A stretch of 64,000 bases of DNA from JAWPMV01 sp038527215. GTDB taxonomy: Bacteria; Bacteroidota; Bacteroidia; J057. The notes below the pieces were generated by a model, which saw only the letters and a program-made list of their open reading frames with translations, was not told the DNA's origin and searched no databases. The position numbers were made by a program, and so were the translations under genes. Of the stretch, positions 16,625-24,709 are shown piece by piece. The stretch covers positions 89,033-153,032 of the forward strand of contig JBCBGC010000002.1 in assembly GCA_038527215.1 (NCBI GenBank), written 5' to 3'. Each line of letters opens with the position of its first letter. The stretch's first letter is position 1.

Positions 16625-17566
16625 TTAACTGCGGACCGCTCCAGCCTGCTGGGTTTTCTCCTGCAGACGAGCCTGGGTTTCAGGTTTCCGCAAGACCCAG
16701 ATGGGATAGCCTTCGTTATAGCTAAGGAGTTTTTCTGTAAAACTGCCCAGCAGGAAAGAATAGACCGGAGAATGTCCGTTGGCCCCCAGCATGATCAGAT
16801 CTGCATCTATGGCATCTGCGACGTCTATCACCTGGCGGGCACTCTGCAGACCGCTTTTTTGGACAAAATGCGTTTCCAGTTCAACGCCTTCCGTATCCAT
16901 TCCGGCCAGATATTGCGCACAGTAGGCCGTGACATTATCCCGAAAAAGGCTTTCATATTGCTCTTTGGTCCTATATAATTCAAAGTGAACATTGGAAGGC
17001 ACCTCGTACACATGCAGGAGATGGACCTTGATCTGCCCTTGCTTTTCCCGAGCCAGAGCGATGGCTTTCTCCAGCGCATAAGTAGCATCATCGGAAAAAT
17101 CGGTAGGCACCAGAATGGTCTGCAAGACTGGCGTATTCAACTCCGGGACAAACAAAATGTCGGTTTCTGAACGACGGGCCAGTTTTTTGGCCGCTAAGCC
17201 AGAACCCAGATGAATGGCCTTCTGGCCCACCAGGGTCAAATCGATCTGCTTCACCCTGGCCCAATGGAGCATTTGCTCGGTGACATCTCCTTCCTGTACG
17301 TCAATGTCCACGGCAAAATCCGGCTTCCCCAGCTTTTTTGTAATCCGGTCCTGCATGAGCTCTTTGATCTGCTCATCCAAGGGGACAAACTTTTCTTCTT
17401 CCAGGGCATGCTTCGCATAGGCTGGCAATTCCAGACCGGGATTTACGTGCAGCGCATAGGCCTTATCTATCGGCAGGAGCTCAGAAAAATAGCTGAGATA
17501 AGACAGGATGGTATAATCGGTAGATGATAAGTCCAGGCCTAACATTACTCTGGTTGCAGTTTTCAT
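16625..17566 (-). CDS. universal stress protein, two-domain (USP-B2)
   Basis: A 313-residue tandem UspA protein. Domain 1 (RVMLGLDLSSTDYTILSYLS) has lost the glycine loop (VGQKAIHLGSGLAAKKLARR). Domain 2 begins LQTILVPTDFSDDATYALEK and has the full G-2x-G-9x-GS motif (LGANGHSPVYSFLLGS). Paralogous to the gene at 14608-15525. Its ATG overlaps the stop of the eRF1-like gene by one base (TAATG), indicating translational coupling, so that small protein and this USP are probably made together. Confidence 0.9.
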   Translation of the reverse strand: MKTATRVMLGLDLSSTDYTILSYLSYFSELLPIDKAYALHVNPGLELPAYAKHALEEEKFVPLDEQIKELMQDRITKKLGKPDFAVDIDVQEGDVTEQMLHWARVKQIDLTLVGQKAIHLGSGLAAKKLARRSETDILFVPELNTPVLQTILVPTDFSDDATYALEKAIALAREKQGQIKVHLLHVYEVPSNVHFELYRTKEQYESLFRDNVTAYCAQYLAGMDTEGVELETHFVQKSGLQSARQVIDVADAIDADLIMLGANGHSPVYSFLLGSFTEKLLSYNEGYPIWVLRKPETQARLQEKTQQAGAVRS

Positions 17567-18021
17567 TATTTTCTGGTTTGAGCTTTAGAAACAGAGGTCC
17601 AGCGGGGCGAAAGTTCAAAATGGGCTTTGACCTTGGCGATCAATTGCCGGGGTGTCATGCGACTTGCGTTTTCCAGCTTTATAGGAGGAATATCAGATTT
17701 CATTGTGGCCTCCAGGAAGTGTAAGAACTCTTTTTTAGCCATCCCGGGTCCAATCAGGTAAACCGAAGTAGCCTGGTTGATGGCAGGCAGGAGCAGCTCC
17801 CAGAAAGCTTTCACCTGGTGGCGTTTCCGTTCCTGATATCTTCGTTCGGCTACATTTTCCTGCGGGCCAAAAGGAGTTTCGGAACGGGAACCTCCCCGGA
17901 CGTTGAAGTCCTCTACTTCAGAGGTTAGTTGTTCAGTTTCTACCTGTCCATCTGCCAGCCGCACCAGATGGGCTTCCCGATAGTCGAGCCATAGGCCTAG
18001 ATATGTTGGATTGTTTAGCAT
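17566..18021 (-). CDS. small eRF1/pelota domain-like protein
   Basis: A 151-residue cytoplasmic protein. It opens with a beta strand and acidic turn (YLGLWLDYREAHLVRLADGQ), then a conserved-looking stretch NVRGGSRSETPFGPQE with ENVAERRYQERKRHQ, a strand-helix VYLIGPGMAKKEFLHFLE (about 95-112), and a tail MTPRQLIAKVKAHF. The 'IGPG.AK.EF..FL' element resembles domain 3 of eRF1/Dom34-type factors and their bacterial relatives. I recall similar short proteins beside USP genes in other bacteria, but cannot verify this here. It has no GGQ motif, so it could not release peptides itself; ribosome binding or rescue under stress is inference. It is coupled to the downstream USP by a 1-base overlap. Confidence 0.55.
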   Translation of the reverse strand: MLNNPTYLGLWLDYREAHLVRLADGQVETEQLTSEVEDFNVRGGSRSETPFGPQENVAERRYQERKRHQVKAFWELLLPAINQATSVYLIGPGMAKKEFLHFLEATMKSDIPPIKLENASRMTPRQLIAKVKAHFELSPRWTSVSKAQTRK

Positions 18022-18041
18022 GATGATGAGATAAAAAAAGG

Positions 18042-18920
18042 TCAGTGATAAGGGATCGGTAAAGGGGCCATAGGTAATTCTATCCGATAGGCCAGGGGCC
18101 CTTTGCGAAGGCCTATCATGTCACCAGACTCTGCCTGGAAACGGAAGGTCCGGTACAAGCGGATTTCCTGGGGATCCCATTCAATGGCGAACGTCTGATA
18201 GATAGGCGTAGCGCCGCTCAGCGGGATATTGACGATATCAAAGGGCGTGCGAATACAAAGTTCTTCATAGGTAGGCCAGAGGACGGTGTTTGCTTCAAAA
18301 AACTCCAGTTCCTGCACCAGATCGGGTCGGCCAAAAGCTTCTTCCACGCTGACCGGGCGATCAAAGGCATCCAGGATGCGGTAGGGGCTGGTTTTCAAAA
18401 CCTCAGTAAGTTTATCCTGCAGACCACAAGCCCAGAATCGGCTAATTTCAGGGGTTTTAGGCCGACGATACAAAGGGAGGTTGACCTCATTCTGGTATTC
18501 AACTTCCCGGGCCCGATACATCAGTACCGTATCTTCCTGCCGATAACGGGGTTCCAGCGTTACATACTCAATGCGGTCCATGTGAATCCGACATCCGTCC
18601 CGGCTTGCACCCGTCATGATGAGCTTTTTGCCTACCAAACGGAAGTACAAAAAGTCAGCCTGCCCTTCTCCACAATATTCCTGCACCAAAATCAGCGCTT
18701 CCCCTCCTTGTACCCGGCTGGGGTCAATCTGAATCTGCCAGGCGCTGGCTTCCGGTGTTTCTACCAGGGCCTTTTCATCTGCCCAGGTACCGGCCAGGGG
18801 TTTCAAAAACGCCCGCAGACGGTCCGCCTCGGTAGGCTTGGGACCCCAGCTGTGCGCACTGGCCACCAACACAGGAAGCAAGAGGAAAAGAAGCCAATAT
18901 GTGGGACGAAACTTTTGCAT
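18042..18920 (-). CDS. exported hypothetical protein
   Basis: A 292-residue protein with a signal peptide (MQKFRPTYWLLFLLLPVLVASAHS). I do not recognise the family. The body is rich in beta strands and aromatic residues: FLKPLAGTWADEKAL (about 38), YFRLVGKKLIMTGASRDGCR, and FWACGLQDKLTEVLK. The 'L.GTW' opening recalls lipocalin-like or CpcT/CpeT-like barrels, but other landmarks are missing. Three Cys lie in the mature region. It is the most upstream gene of the minus-strand stress block (20 bases before the eRF1-like gene) and may head its operon. A near-perfect inverted repeat TGAAAGCAA / TTGCTTCA lies just upstream (about 18931-18958). Confidence 0.7.
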   Translation of the reverse strand: MQKFRPTYWLLFLLLPVLVASAHSWGPKPTEADRLRAFLKPLAGTWADEKALVETPEASAWQIQIDPSRVQGGEALILVQEYCGEGQADFLYFRLVGKKLIMTGASRDGCRIHMDRIEYVTLEPRYRQEDTVLMYRAREVEYQNEVNLPLYRRPKTPEISRFWACGLQDKLTEVLKTSPYRILDAFDRPVSVEEAFGRPDLVQELEFFEANTVLWPTYEELCIRTPFDIVNIPLSGATPIYQTFAIEWDPQEIRLYRTFRFQAESGDMIGLRKGPLAYRIELPMAPLPIPYH

Positions 18921-19078
18921 GTTCTTGATTCTGAAAGCAAGCTACTCCCATTGCTTCAGGCCCGGAATGAGTTCCTTTAGTAGGGAAAATGATTTTTATC
19001 ATCTCCAGGCTCTTTTTGTGCTTGGGCTTTGTCAACTTTTTCTCAATTTTCCCGTCCCATAGAAAAGAAAAGTCCCAC

Positions 19079-20176
19079 ATGCGTCTCCTGTCCAGTTTTT
19101 GCCTCCTCTTTATCCTCTTGGCTTGTGAATCAGCCCCGCCGCTTCAGTACCCACATCAGGAAGGGGACAAAAGCCAGTTAACGCTTTCGGTAGGCCAGTA
19201 TGAGACTGATTACTGGCCAGCAGGATTTGCGCCTTTTAATCAGGGAAAAATATCCGCTTCAGTACAGGAGGTGGTATATGCCGAAAGGGAAGAAATGGAC
19301 CTGCGCCTGGATTTTTACCAAACAGAAACCCCTAAGGCCCGAAATCCCCTGGTTATCCTCCTACATCCAGGCGCCTTTTTGACCGGAAGTAAAAATGATC
19401 CAGACATGCGTCGCCTCGCTCAGGACCTGGCTCGGGCAGGCTTTCACTGTGCGGTCGTCAACTATCGCCTGCTGGGGGATGGGCTTTCCTCTGCGGAGGT
19501 CATAACGGGGGTATTGACTCCGCGAAGATTTTTCCGACAGCAAGTCTATAAAAGCCTACAGGATGTACATACAGCCGTCCGTTTTCTGCATGCCCAGGCC
19601 AGAGAACGGGGGCTGGATGAAGACCGGTTCTACCTGGCCGGCTATAGCGCAGGAGGCATACTGAGTCTGAGTTATGCCCTGCTGGATGATCAGGAGGCGG
19701 CCGCGTATTTTGACCTGGAAAAAACCGATTGCTTGAATTGCCTGCCTTTTGTAGGACAGGAAAAAATTGGTTCTGACCGGATCAGGGCGTTTGCGTCTCT
19801 CTCAGGCGGGGTGTTCTCTCCCAGCCTGGCCGAAGGGGCTCATGGTCCCATTCTGATGATGCATGGCACGGAGGACCGGATTGTGCCCATTGAACAAGGG
19901 CTGCCTTTCCAACGCTTTATCCGCGATTATGAGGCAGCTGATCTGGACCTTGATTCATCGGATTTTGAAATCGAGGAGCGATGGGTGCGCCTTTTTGCCA
20001 ATCTTACTGTCCCTACCGTGGCGGGCTCGCGCAGCTTATTCCCAGCCCTGGGCACAGATACGCGCTTTATCTGTCTGCAAGGGGTAGACCACGGTATCTT
20101 ATCTACAGAAAACCCGGACGCTCTCTATCAAAAGGTCCGGGCAGAATTAAGCGCATTTTTTACGCAGTATCGCTAG
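19079..20176 (+). CDS. alpha/beta hydrolase (carboxylesterase/lipase-like), lipoprotein
   Basis: Started at ATG 19079 (MRLLSSFCLLFILLACESAP), because the lipobox LLAC gives a lipoprotein signal; the longer reading from 18989 is not needed. The 365-residue product has a carboxylesterase-like fold: oxyanion-hole segment LVILLHPGAFLTGSK, nucleophile elbow AGYSAGGILSL (Ser about 196), acid-loop region GTEDRIVPIEQG, and catalytic His in GVDHGIL near the end. An insertion around DLEKTDCLNCLPFVGQEKIG follows the nucleophile. Probably anchored to a membrane and acting on small esters; substrate unknown. The stop overlaps the convergent methyltransferase by 4 bases. Confidence 0.85.
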   Translation: MRLLSSFCLLFILLACESAPPLQYPHQEGDKSQLTLSVGQYETDYWPAGFAPFNQGKISASVQEVVYAEREEMDLRLDFYQTETPKARNPLVILLHPGAFLTGSKNDPDMRRLAQDLARAGFHCAVVNYRLLGDGLSSAEVITGVLTPRRFFRQQVYKSLQDVHTAVRFLHAQARERGLDEDRFYLAGYSAGGILSLSYALLDDQEAAAYFDLEKTDCLNCLPFVGQEKIGSDRIRAFASLSGGVFSPSLAEGAHGPILMMHGTEDRIVPIEQGLPFQRFIRDYEAADLDLDSSDFEIEERWVRLFANLTVPTVAGSRSLFPALGTDTRFICLQGVDHGILSTENPDALYQKVRAELSAFFTQYR

Positions 20177-21096
20177 GCAGGCTTACGCCCGCTCATGAAG
20201 TAATATCCAATATGCGGACGAGCCAATCCGAGAACAATGCAGAGGAAGGAGGCTTTCACATGCTCCCATCTTTCCCGGGCAATCCCCACTTTGCGATGCG
20301 TTTTCCAATAATCCCACACAAATTTCACGATGGTCTTGGGCACGTGCATGACAGAGGGAGCTACCTTCCAGGAGATTTCCTCTGCCTTGACTTCCGTAAA
20401 CCCCAGGCTTTGGGTCCGTTCCAGCCAGCGGTCTCTGACCGCCAGTCCTGGAAAAGCCCAGAACTTGCTCAGTTGCCGGTGGGCCCGGGCTATCAGACCG
20501 GGTAAGGGCTTGGAATGCTTGCGGAACACATCCGCGACTACGAATCGGCCCCCTGGCTTGAGCACCCGATACACTTCCGCTAAAAAATCAGCTTTATCCT
20601 CTCCCGTGCCATAACAGCTACTTTCCAGGGCCACCACGCCATCCAGAGAATTGTCCGGTAAGGGCAGAGCTCGAAAATCGCCCTGGAACACATGCGCCTG
20701 GTCATCCAAACCCGCTGCTTCGTGGAGTTGGTTGCCTTGCTCAACCTGCCAGGGAACTACCGTAAATCCCAGAACAGTCGCCGCGCCAAATCTTCTGGCT
20801 GCATACCGGCTGGTCGCTCCCAGCCCACATCCCAGATCCCCGATCAGGCTCTCCTGCTCCTCCGGTAAGCCTAAACGGTCCAGCGCTTCCGCATTCATGC
20901 GCTCGAGCATAGGCTCTAGCTTGAAGGGGTTCATGCCCCAGGCGAAATAACCAAAGTGCATATTGAAGGCCCGGCTCCAGTAGGCATAATCCGGTCCGGC
21001 AACTTCATAGTGGTCAAGGACTTCCTGCTTGACTTGAGGGCGCGCCAGATGCAGGCGGCGAAGGAGAGGGTTGGGGTTGGGACGGGTAAGTAACAT
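20173..21096 (-). CDS. class I SAM-dependent methyltransferase
   Basis: A 307-residue protein. The SAM-binding site is clear: motif I LIGDLGCGLGATSRYAARRF (about 84-103), the post-I acidic region, QGDFRALPLPDNSLDGVVAL (motif II) and VLKPGGRFVVADVF (motif III). The N-terminal HYEVAGPDYAYWSRAFNMHF resembles sterol, cyclopropane-fatty-acid-like or tocopherol methyltransferases ('Y-D-x-x-x-x-Y...W...H-x-G-Y'), so a lipid or small-molecule substrate is likely. A second half with basic and aromatic residues (KVAPSVMHVPKTIVKFVWDY) could touch membranes. The start codon lies inside the 45-base inverted repeat at 21094-21138, and a perfect 26-base palindrome lies 59 bases upstream of the gene, so its expression is probably regulated. 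Confidence 0.85.
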   Translation of the reverse strand: MLLTRPNPNPLLRRLHLARPQVKQEVLDHYEVAGPDYAYWSRAFNMHFGYFAWGMNPFKLEPMLERMNAEALDRLGLPEEQESLIGDLGCGLGATSRYAARRFGAATVLGFTVVPWQVEQGNQLHEAAGLDDQAHVFQGDFRALPLPDNSLDGVVALESSCYGTGEDKADFLAEVYRVLKPGGRFVVADVFRKHSKPLPGLIARAHRQLSKFWAFPGLAVRDRWLERTQSLGFTEVKAEEISWKVAPSVMHVPKTIVKFVWDYWKTHRKVGIARERWEHVKASFLCIVLGLARPHIGYYFMSGRKPA

Positions 21097-21138
21097 GTCG
21101 TAGGCAATAAGTGAAGTATTACTTATACCTACGACATG
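21094..21138. promoter_or_regulatory. long inverted repeat covering the methyltransferase start
   Basis: Arms CATGTCGTAGG-CA-ATAAGT (21094-21112) and ACTTAT-A-CCTACGACATG (21121-21138), 17 paired positions with one small internal difference and an 8-base loop. The ATG of the methyltransferase (CAT at 21094-21096) is at the end of one arm, so an RNA hairpin would hide the start codon. It could equally be a DNA operator or the remains of a mobile hairpin. Confidence 0.6.
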
Positions 21139-21154
21139 GTTTATGATTTGTTCA

Positions 21155-21180
21155 AAACTTTCAAAATATTTTGAAAGTTT
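21155..21180. promoter_or_regulatory. perfect 26-bp AT-rich palindrome
   Basis: AAACTTTCAAAAT followed directly by its exact reverse complement ATTTTGAAAGTTT. It lies between the stop of the upstream lipoprotein gene (21188) and the methyltransferase start (21096), both on the minus strand. Candidate dimeric repressor operator, or a bidirectional hairpin ending the lipoprotein transcript. No T-tract follows, so I favour an operator. Confidence 0.5.
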
Positions 21181-21187
21181 ATATTTG

Positions 21188-22006
21188 CTATTCTATTTTG
21201 TTCCAGATTTCCCGCTCTCCATTTCCATAGGTAAGCATCATCTTATAGCCTTCAATATAGTAGCGGGCAAAAGGATAGAATCCACTGCCCTCCTCAGAGA
21301 TCAGGATTTGTTCTCCTTGGGTTTTCCACTTTCCGCGCGTTCCACTGCCATCGCTGCCTGAATCAAAACTCCCTGCTCCGCCGCCGCCCACAACCCGGCT
21401 ATTCCCATAGAAATATGTGCCATTGCCAAAGACCTGTAAATAGGTTTCAGACACCATGCTAAAGCTTCCGCTCGTCTGGCTACTAGTAGTTCGCCAGGTA
21501 CCGACCAGACGATTGTCTCCTCCCCCACCCTGGCTTTGGGCCTGAGTTTGGGCGGGCGCCTGGCCATTAGCCCTGGTAAACTGAAGATGAAAGGGCTGCC
21601 GCTCTCCGGTAAATTGGTTATAGGTGTAAAAGGTAAAGCTCAGTTGGGAGCCCTCCAGGCTGGTTTCGAAATCCAGTTTGGTACCCGTCTGAGAATCGGT
21701 GAGTTTACCAGTGCCTGATAAGCCTTCCGCCTGCCCTTCGAGGTAGTAGGTATAGCCGGATTGGTCCTTTAGCTCTCCTGATAAAGCCGTACCCTTTTGT
21801 TCAAAGACCAGGCTTGCTGGTGTCCCTTGTATATCGCCGGTGTAGGTTCCGGCCAAGCCCGGTTTTTCTTCGGTTTGATTGACTACCTGAGCCAGCGGCC
21901 CACTGGCCCCATGTTCGGCAGACTGCGCACTCTTTTCAGCATCAGCATCCTGCCCACAGGCCAGGCAAAAACAGGCGAGCAAGATCAGGAGAGAGGGATA
22001 TTTCAT
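21188..22006 (-). CDS. hypothetical lipoprotein with two beta-rich domains
   Basis: ATG 22004-22006 (MKYPSLLILLACFCLACGQD) is chosen for its lipobox (LAC with Cys about 17); the longer reading to 22096 runs into repeat-flanking DNA. The mature 255 residues have a first domain, GLAGTYTGDIQGTPASLVFE ... LSGELKDQSGYTYYLEG ... LSGTGKLTDSQTG, a barrel-like repeat of 'L-S-G-x-L' strands, then a Gln-rich linker (AQTQAQSQGGGGDN) and a second lipocalin-like domain starting LVGTWRTTSSQTSGSFSMVS with several Gly-rich turns, ending REIWNKIE. Probably on the outer membrane. Function unknown. The rest of the upstream region is occupied by the repeat array at 22095-22652. Confidence 0.75.
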   Translation of the reverse strand: MKYPSLLILLACFCLACGQDADAEKSAQSAEHGASGPLAQVVNQTEEKPGLAGTYTGDIQGTPASLVFEQKGTALSGELKDQSGYTYYLEGQAEGLSGTGKLTDSQTGTKLDFETSLEGSQLSFTFYTYNQFTGERQPFHLQFTRANGQAPAQTQAQSQGGGGDNRLVGTWRTTSSQTSGSFSMVSETYLQVFGNGTYFYGNSRVVGGGGAGSFDSGSDGSGTRGKWKTQGEQILISEEGSGFYPFARYYIEGYKMMLTYGNGEREIWNKIE

Positions 22007-22094
22007 AGGATTTTTATTCCCCAGTACCCTGAAGCAGTAAAAGGTTACCAGCCAAAGGCTAAAAAAATGAGCCATCCCGAATGTTGCATAAGCC

Positions 22095-22652
22095 AAAATT
22101 TCATCAATACGCTTCTTGATCCCCCAACACCCACCAATATGTCACCCCGGAAAGGCTTTGACCGATAGGGAAAAGCCTTATCCGGGGTCTCCATGATTAC
22201 ATAAAGATCGCAAAAACCTCCCTACGGTCGGAGGAGCTTCCGGGGTGACAAGCATATGGAAGGCAGAGATGATTTCATCAAACCGCTTCCTGAAATCCCA
22301 GCCACTCACCAATATGTCACCCCGGAAAGGCATTTGACCGATAGGGAAAATGACTTATCCGGGGTCTCCTTGATTGCATAAAGATCGCAAAAACCTCCCT
22401 ACGGTCTGAGGAGCTTCCGGGGTGACAAGCATATGGAAGGCAGAGATGATTTCATCAAAACGCTTCTTGAAATCCCAACCACTCACAAATATGTCACCCC
22501 GGAAAGGCATTTGACCGATAGGGAAAAGCCTTATCCGGGGTCTCCATGATTACAGAAGGATCGCAGAGACCTCCGACGAAATAAATGTCGAAATCCTGGA
22601 CCCGGATAGCTTACCTCCTTGCAGTCAGAGGCACTTCCGGGATGACAAGCAT
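22095..22652. repeat. tandem array of three MITE/REP-like hairpin elements
   Basis: Three units spaced 175 and 177 bases apart (AATATGTCACC at 22136, 22311 and 22488), preceded by part of a fourth spacer. Units 1 and 2 are bounded by a 12-bp inverted repeat GTCACCCCGGAA ... TTCCGGGGTGAC (22141-22152 with 22238-22249; 22316-22327 with 22415-22426). Unit 3 is diverged (TTCCGGGATGAC at 22635-22646, with about 45 bases of different sequence inside). Within each unit a second hairpin pairs CCCCGGA-AAGGC with GCCTT-A-TCCGGGG (22145-22187, 22320-22364, 22497-22540). No ORF of note. This fills the 746-base gap between the lipoprotein and purF-like genes. Confidence 0.85.
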
Positions 22653-22691
22653 ATATGGAAGAAAAATGGCCCTTCCCTATCCGTCTCAAAA

Positions 22692-22730
22692 AAGCTAAAG
22701 AAAAAGCGCCATCCCGCTGGGATGGCGCTT
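22692..22730 (-). terminator. rho-independent terminator of the purF-like gene
   Basis: Perfect 12-bp stem AAGCGCCATCCC / GGGATGGCGCTT (22704-22730) with a GCT loop. On the minus strand it continues TTTCTTTAGCTTTTTTGAG. It lies 22 bases past the stop of the purF-like gene. Confidence 0.9.
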
Positions 22731-22752
22731 ACACTGTTCTATTTGAAAGGCC

Positions 22753-24672
22753 TTAGCTTACTGGGTTCATGGCGTAAGCGCGGGCATTCTTCCCTTCATA
22801 AAAATTGATATAAGCCTGGTTCACTACCCGGTTTCCACCTGGCGTGGGATAGTCCCCGGAAAAATACCAATCTCCCAGATGGTTGGGCATGGCCTTAGGT
22901 AGGTTTTCCAGCGGCTGATATACGATATCCAGTTCTGGTCCAAATCCCTCGGGACGGCAGATCTCGGTGATTTTGGCGGAAATTTCATCTTCAGTAAAAG
23001 GGGCATAAATTTCCTTCACGATATTTCGCTCATGCAGGACCCCTTCTTCCCGCATATTGATGATTTTGCGGTACACCTTATGAATAATCCCATCCTGTCC
23101 GGTTTCTTTCAATAGCGCGATCGCGGCCTGGAAAGCTACCAGCCTATCAATCTGCGACATATCGATGCCATAGCAATCAGGGTAGCGGATTTGCGGAGCA
23201 GAAGAAACAATGACCACCTTGCGTGGCTTGAGGCGCTCCAGCATGTGCAAGATACTGCGCTTGAGGGTGGTGCCCCGTACGATAGAATCATCAATGCATA
23301 CGAGGTTGTCTACCCCATTGCGCACAATCCCTCGAGTAATATCGTAAACGTGGGCGACCATTTCATCCCGGTTCGCATCATCAGCGATAAAGGTCCGCAT
23401 TTTCACGTCCTTGAGGATGATTTTTTCCACCCGAGGACGCATATTGATGATCTTGGTGATTTCTTCCTGGGTCCCTTTTCCTTCCAGGGCCTGTATCCAC
23501 TCTACCTTTTGTTCATTCAGATAGTCCTCCAGTTCTTTGACCATCCCCCAGAAAGAACTCTCTGCGGTATTGGGAATAAACCCAAAAATGGTGTTTTCAA
23601 GATCATGATTGACCTTTTCCAGCACCTTAGGCACGATATACCGCCCTAGTTCTTTCCGCTCTTTATAGATATCCGGATCAGATCCACGGGAAAAATAAAT
23701 TCGCTCAAAGGAGCAACTTTTCTTTTCCTTGGCCTTGGTAAAAGCCTTAACCTTAATTTGGCCACGGGCTTTGACGCTGAGGATATGTCCGGCCTCCAGT
23801 TCATTGATTTCTGCTGGCCGGAGGTTGAAGACGTTGCTGATGGTAGAGCGCTCCGAGGCTGCCACCACAAACTCGTCATTGTGATAATAGAAACAGGGAC
23901 GGATACCGTGCGGGTCTCTAACGATAAAGGCATCGCCGTTGCCGACCATGCCTCCTATAACGTAGCCTCCATCCCAGGCTTTAGCTGCACTCCTCATGAT
24001 CTTCACCATGCTCATTTCTTCGGAGATCAGCCTGGCGGTCTCATTCCTGGTGTAGCCTTCTTTTTTGAGTTTTCGATAAAGGTCCTCATTAGCTACGTCC
24101 AGGAAATGACCGATCCTTTCCAGCATGGTTTCGGTATCGGTCTGGTAGCGGGGATGCTGCCCCAATTCTACGAGCTTCTGGAAGAGGTAATCGACATTGG
24201 TGAGGTTAAAGTTTCCGGCCAAGGCCAGGGCCCGATTGATGTATTCGTGGGTTCTGACCACCGGATGACAAGCCTGGATGCCATAACTCCCGTGTGTTCC
24301 GTAGCGCAGGTGCCCCAGCATGACCTCCCCGGCGAAGGGAAAATGTTGCTTGAGGGTTTCGGCTTCCTGGTGGGATTCGGGGAATTCGTCCTGGTATTCG
24401 TCCTTATACTCCCCGATCTTCTCAAAGATATTGGTCCAGGGGTTGGTTTTGTTATCCCGAATACGCTTCATGTAGGGGCGACCGGGACGCACGTTTAGTT
24501 TCAGTACAGCGAGGCCGGCGCCATCTTGCCCCCGGTTGCGTTGCTTCTCCATGAGGAGGTACATTTTTTGCAGCCCCCAGAGAGCAGTCCCGTACTTTTC
24601 CTGGTAATAATCGAGCGGTTTTAACAAACGAATGAGGCCAATGCCACACTCGTGTTTTATTTGATCACTCAC
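22753..24672 (-). CDS. purF: amidophosphoribosyltransferase-like (PurF family)
   Basis: A 639-residue enzyme starting at GTG 24670-24672. It should transfer the glutamine amide to PRPP, the first step of purine synthesis. The N-terminal class II glutaminase domain has Cys9 in KHECGIGLIRL (the catalytic Cys of PurF is exposed by propeptide removal), followed by EKQRNRGQDGAGLAV and GEVMLGHLRYGTHGS. The C-terminal phosphoribosyltransferase domain has the PRPP loop LVCIDDSIVRGTTLKRSI (about 463-480). It is longer than E. coli PurF (about 505), with an extra tail after the PRPP site and long insertions, as I recall for a PurF-like group in Bacteroidota. The organism may have another purF, so the symbol is by family. 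It is divergent from hpt, with a candidate promoter and operator between them. Confidence 0.85.
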   Translation of the reverse strand: MSDQIKHECGIGLIRLLKPLDYYQEKYGTALWGLQKMYLLMEKQRNRGQDGAGLAVLKLNVRPGRPYMKRIRDNKTNPWTNIFEKIGEYKDEYQDEFPESHQEAETLKQHFPFAGEVMLGHLRYGTHGSYGIQACHPVVRTHEYINRALALAGNFNLTNVDYLFQKLVELGQHPRYQTDTETMLERIGHFLDVANEDLYRKLKKEGYTRNETARLISEEMSMVKIMRSAAKAWDGGYVIGGMVGNGDAFIVRDPHGIRPCFYYHNDEFVVAASERSTISNVFNLRPAEINELEAGHILSVKARGQIKVKAFTKAKEKKSCSFERIYFSRGSDPDIYKERKELGRYIVPKVLEKVNHDLENTIFGFIPNTAESSFWGMVKELEDYLNEQKVEWIQALEGKGTQEEITKIINMRPRVEKIILKDVKMRTFIADDANRDEMVAHVYDITRGIVRNGVDNLVCIDDSIVRGTTLKRSILHMLERLKPRKVVIVSSAPQIRYPDCYGIDMSQIDRLVAFQAAIALLKETGQDGIIHKVYRKIINMREEGVLHERNIVKEIYAPFTEDEISAKITEICRPEGFGPELDIVYQPLENLPKAMPNHLGDWYFSGDYPTPGGNRVVNQAYINFYEGKNARAYAMNPVS

Positions 24673-24700
24673 GAGTATTCAGTAAGGTTAAACGTTAAGA

Positions 24701-24708
24701 CAAAGTTA
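24701..24708 (-). promoter_or_regulatory. Bacteroidota -7 promoter element of the purF-like gene
   Basis: TAACTTTG on the minus strand matches the Bacteroidota -7 consensus TAnnTTTG exactly. It ends 28 bases before the GTG start, which would give a leader of roughly 20 bases. No clear -33 TTG is seen at the expected distance; the palindrome at 24710-24727 occupies that region. Confidence 0.55.
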
Positions 24709-24709
24709 C

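Noticed and set aside
18042..18920. CpcT/CpeT chromophore lyase assignment for the exported protein
   Set aside because: Only the 'L.GTW' opening matches; the remaining landmarks are missing and there are no phycobiliproteins expected in Bacteroidota.
22095..22652. CRISPR array
   Set aside because: Units are about 176 bases with conserved 'spacers' and internal hairpins; there are no short unique spacers and no cas genes.
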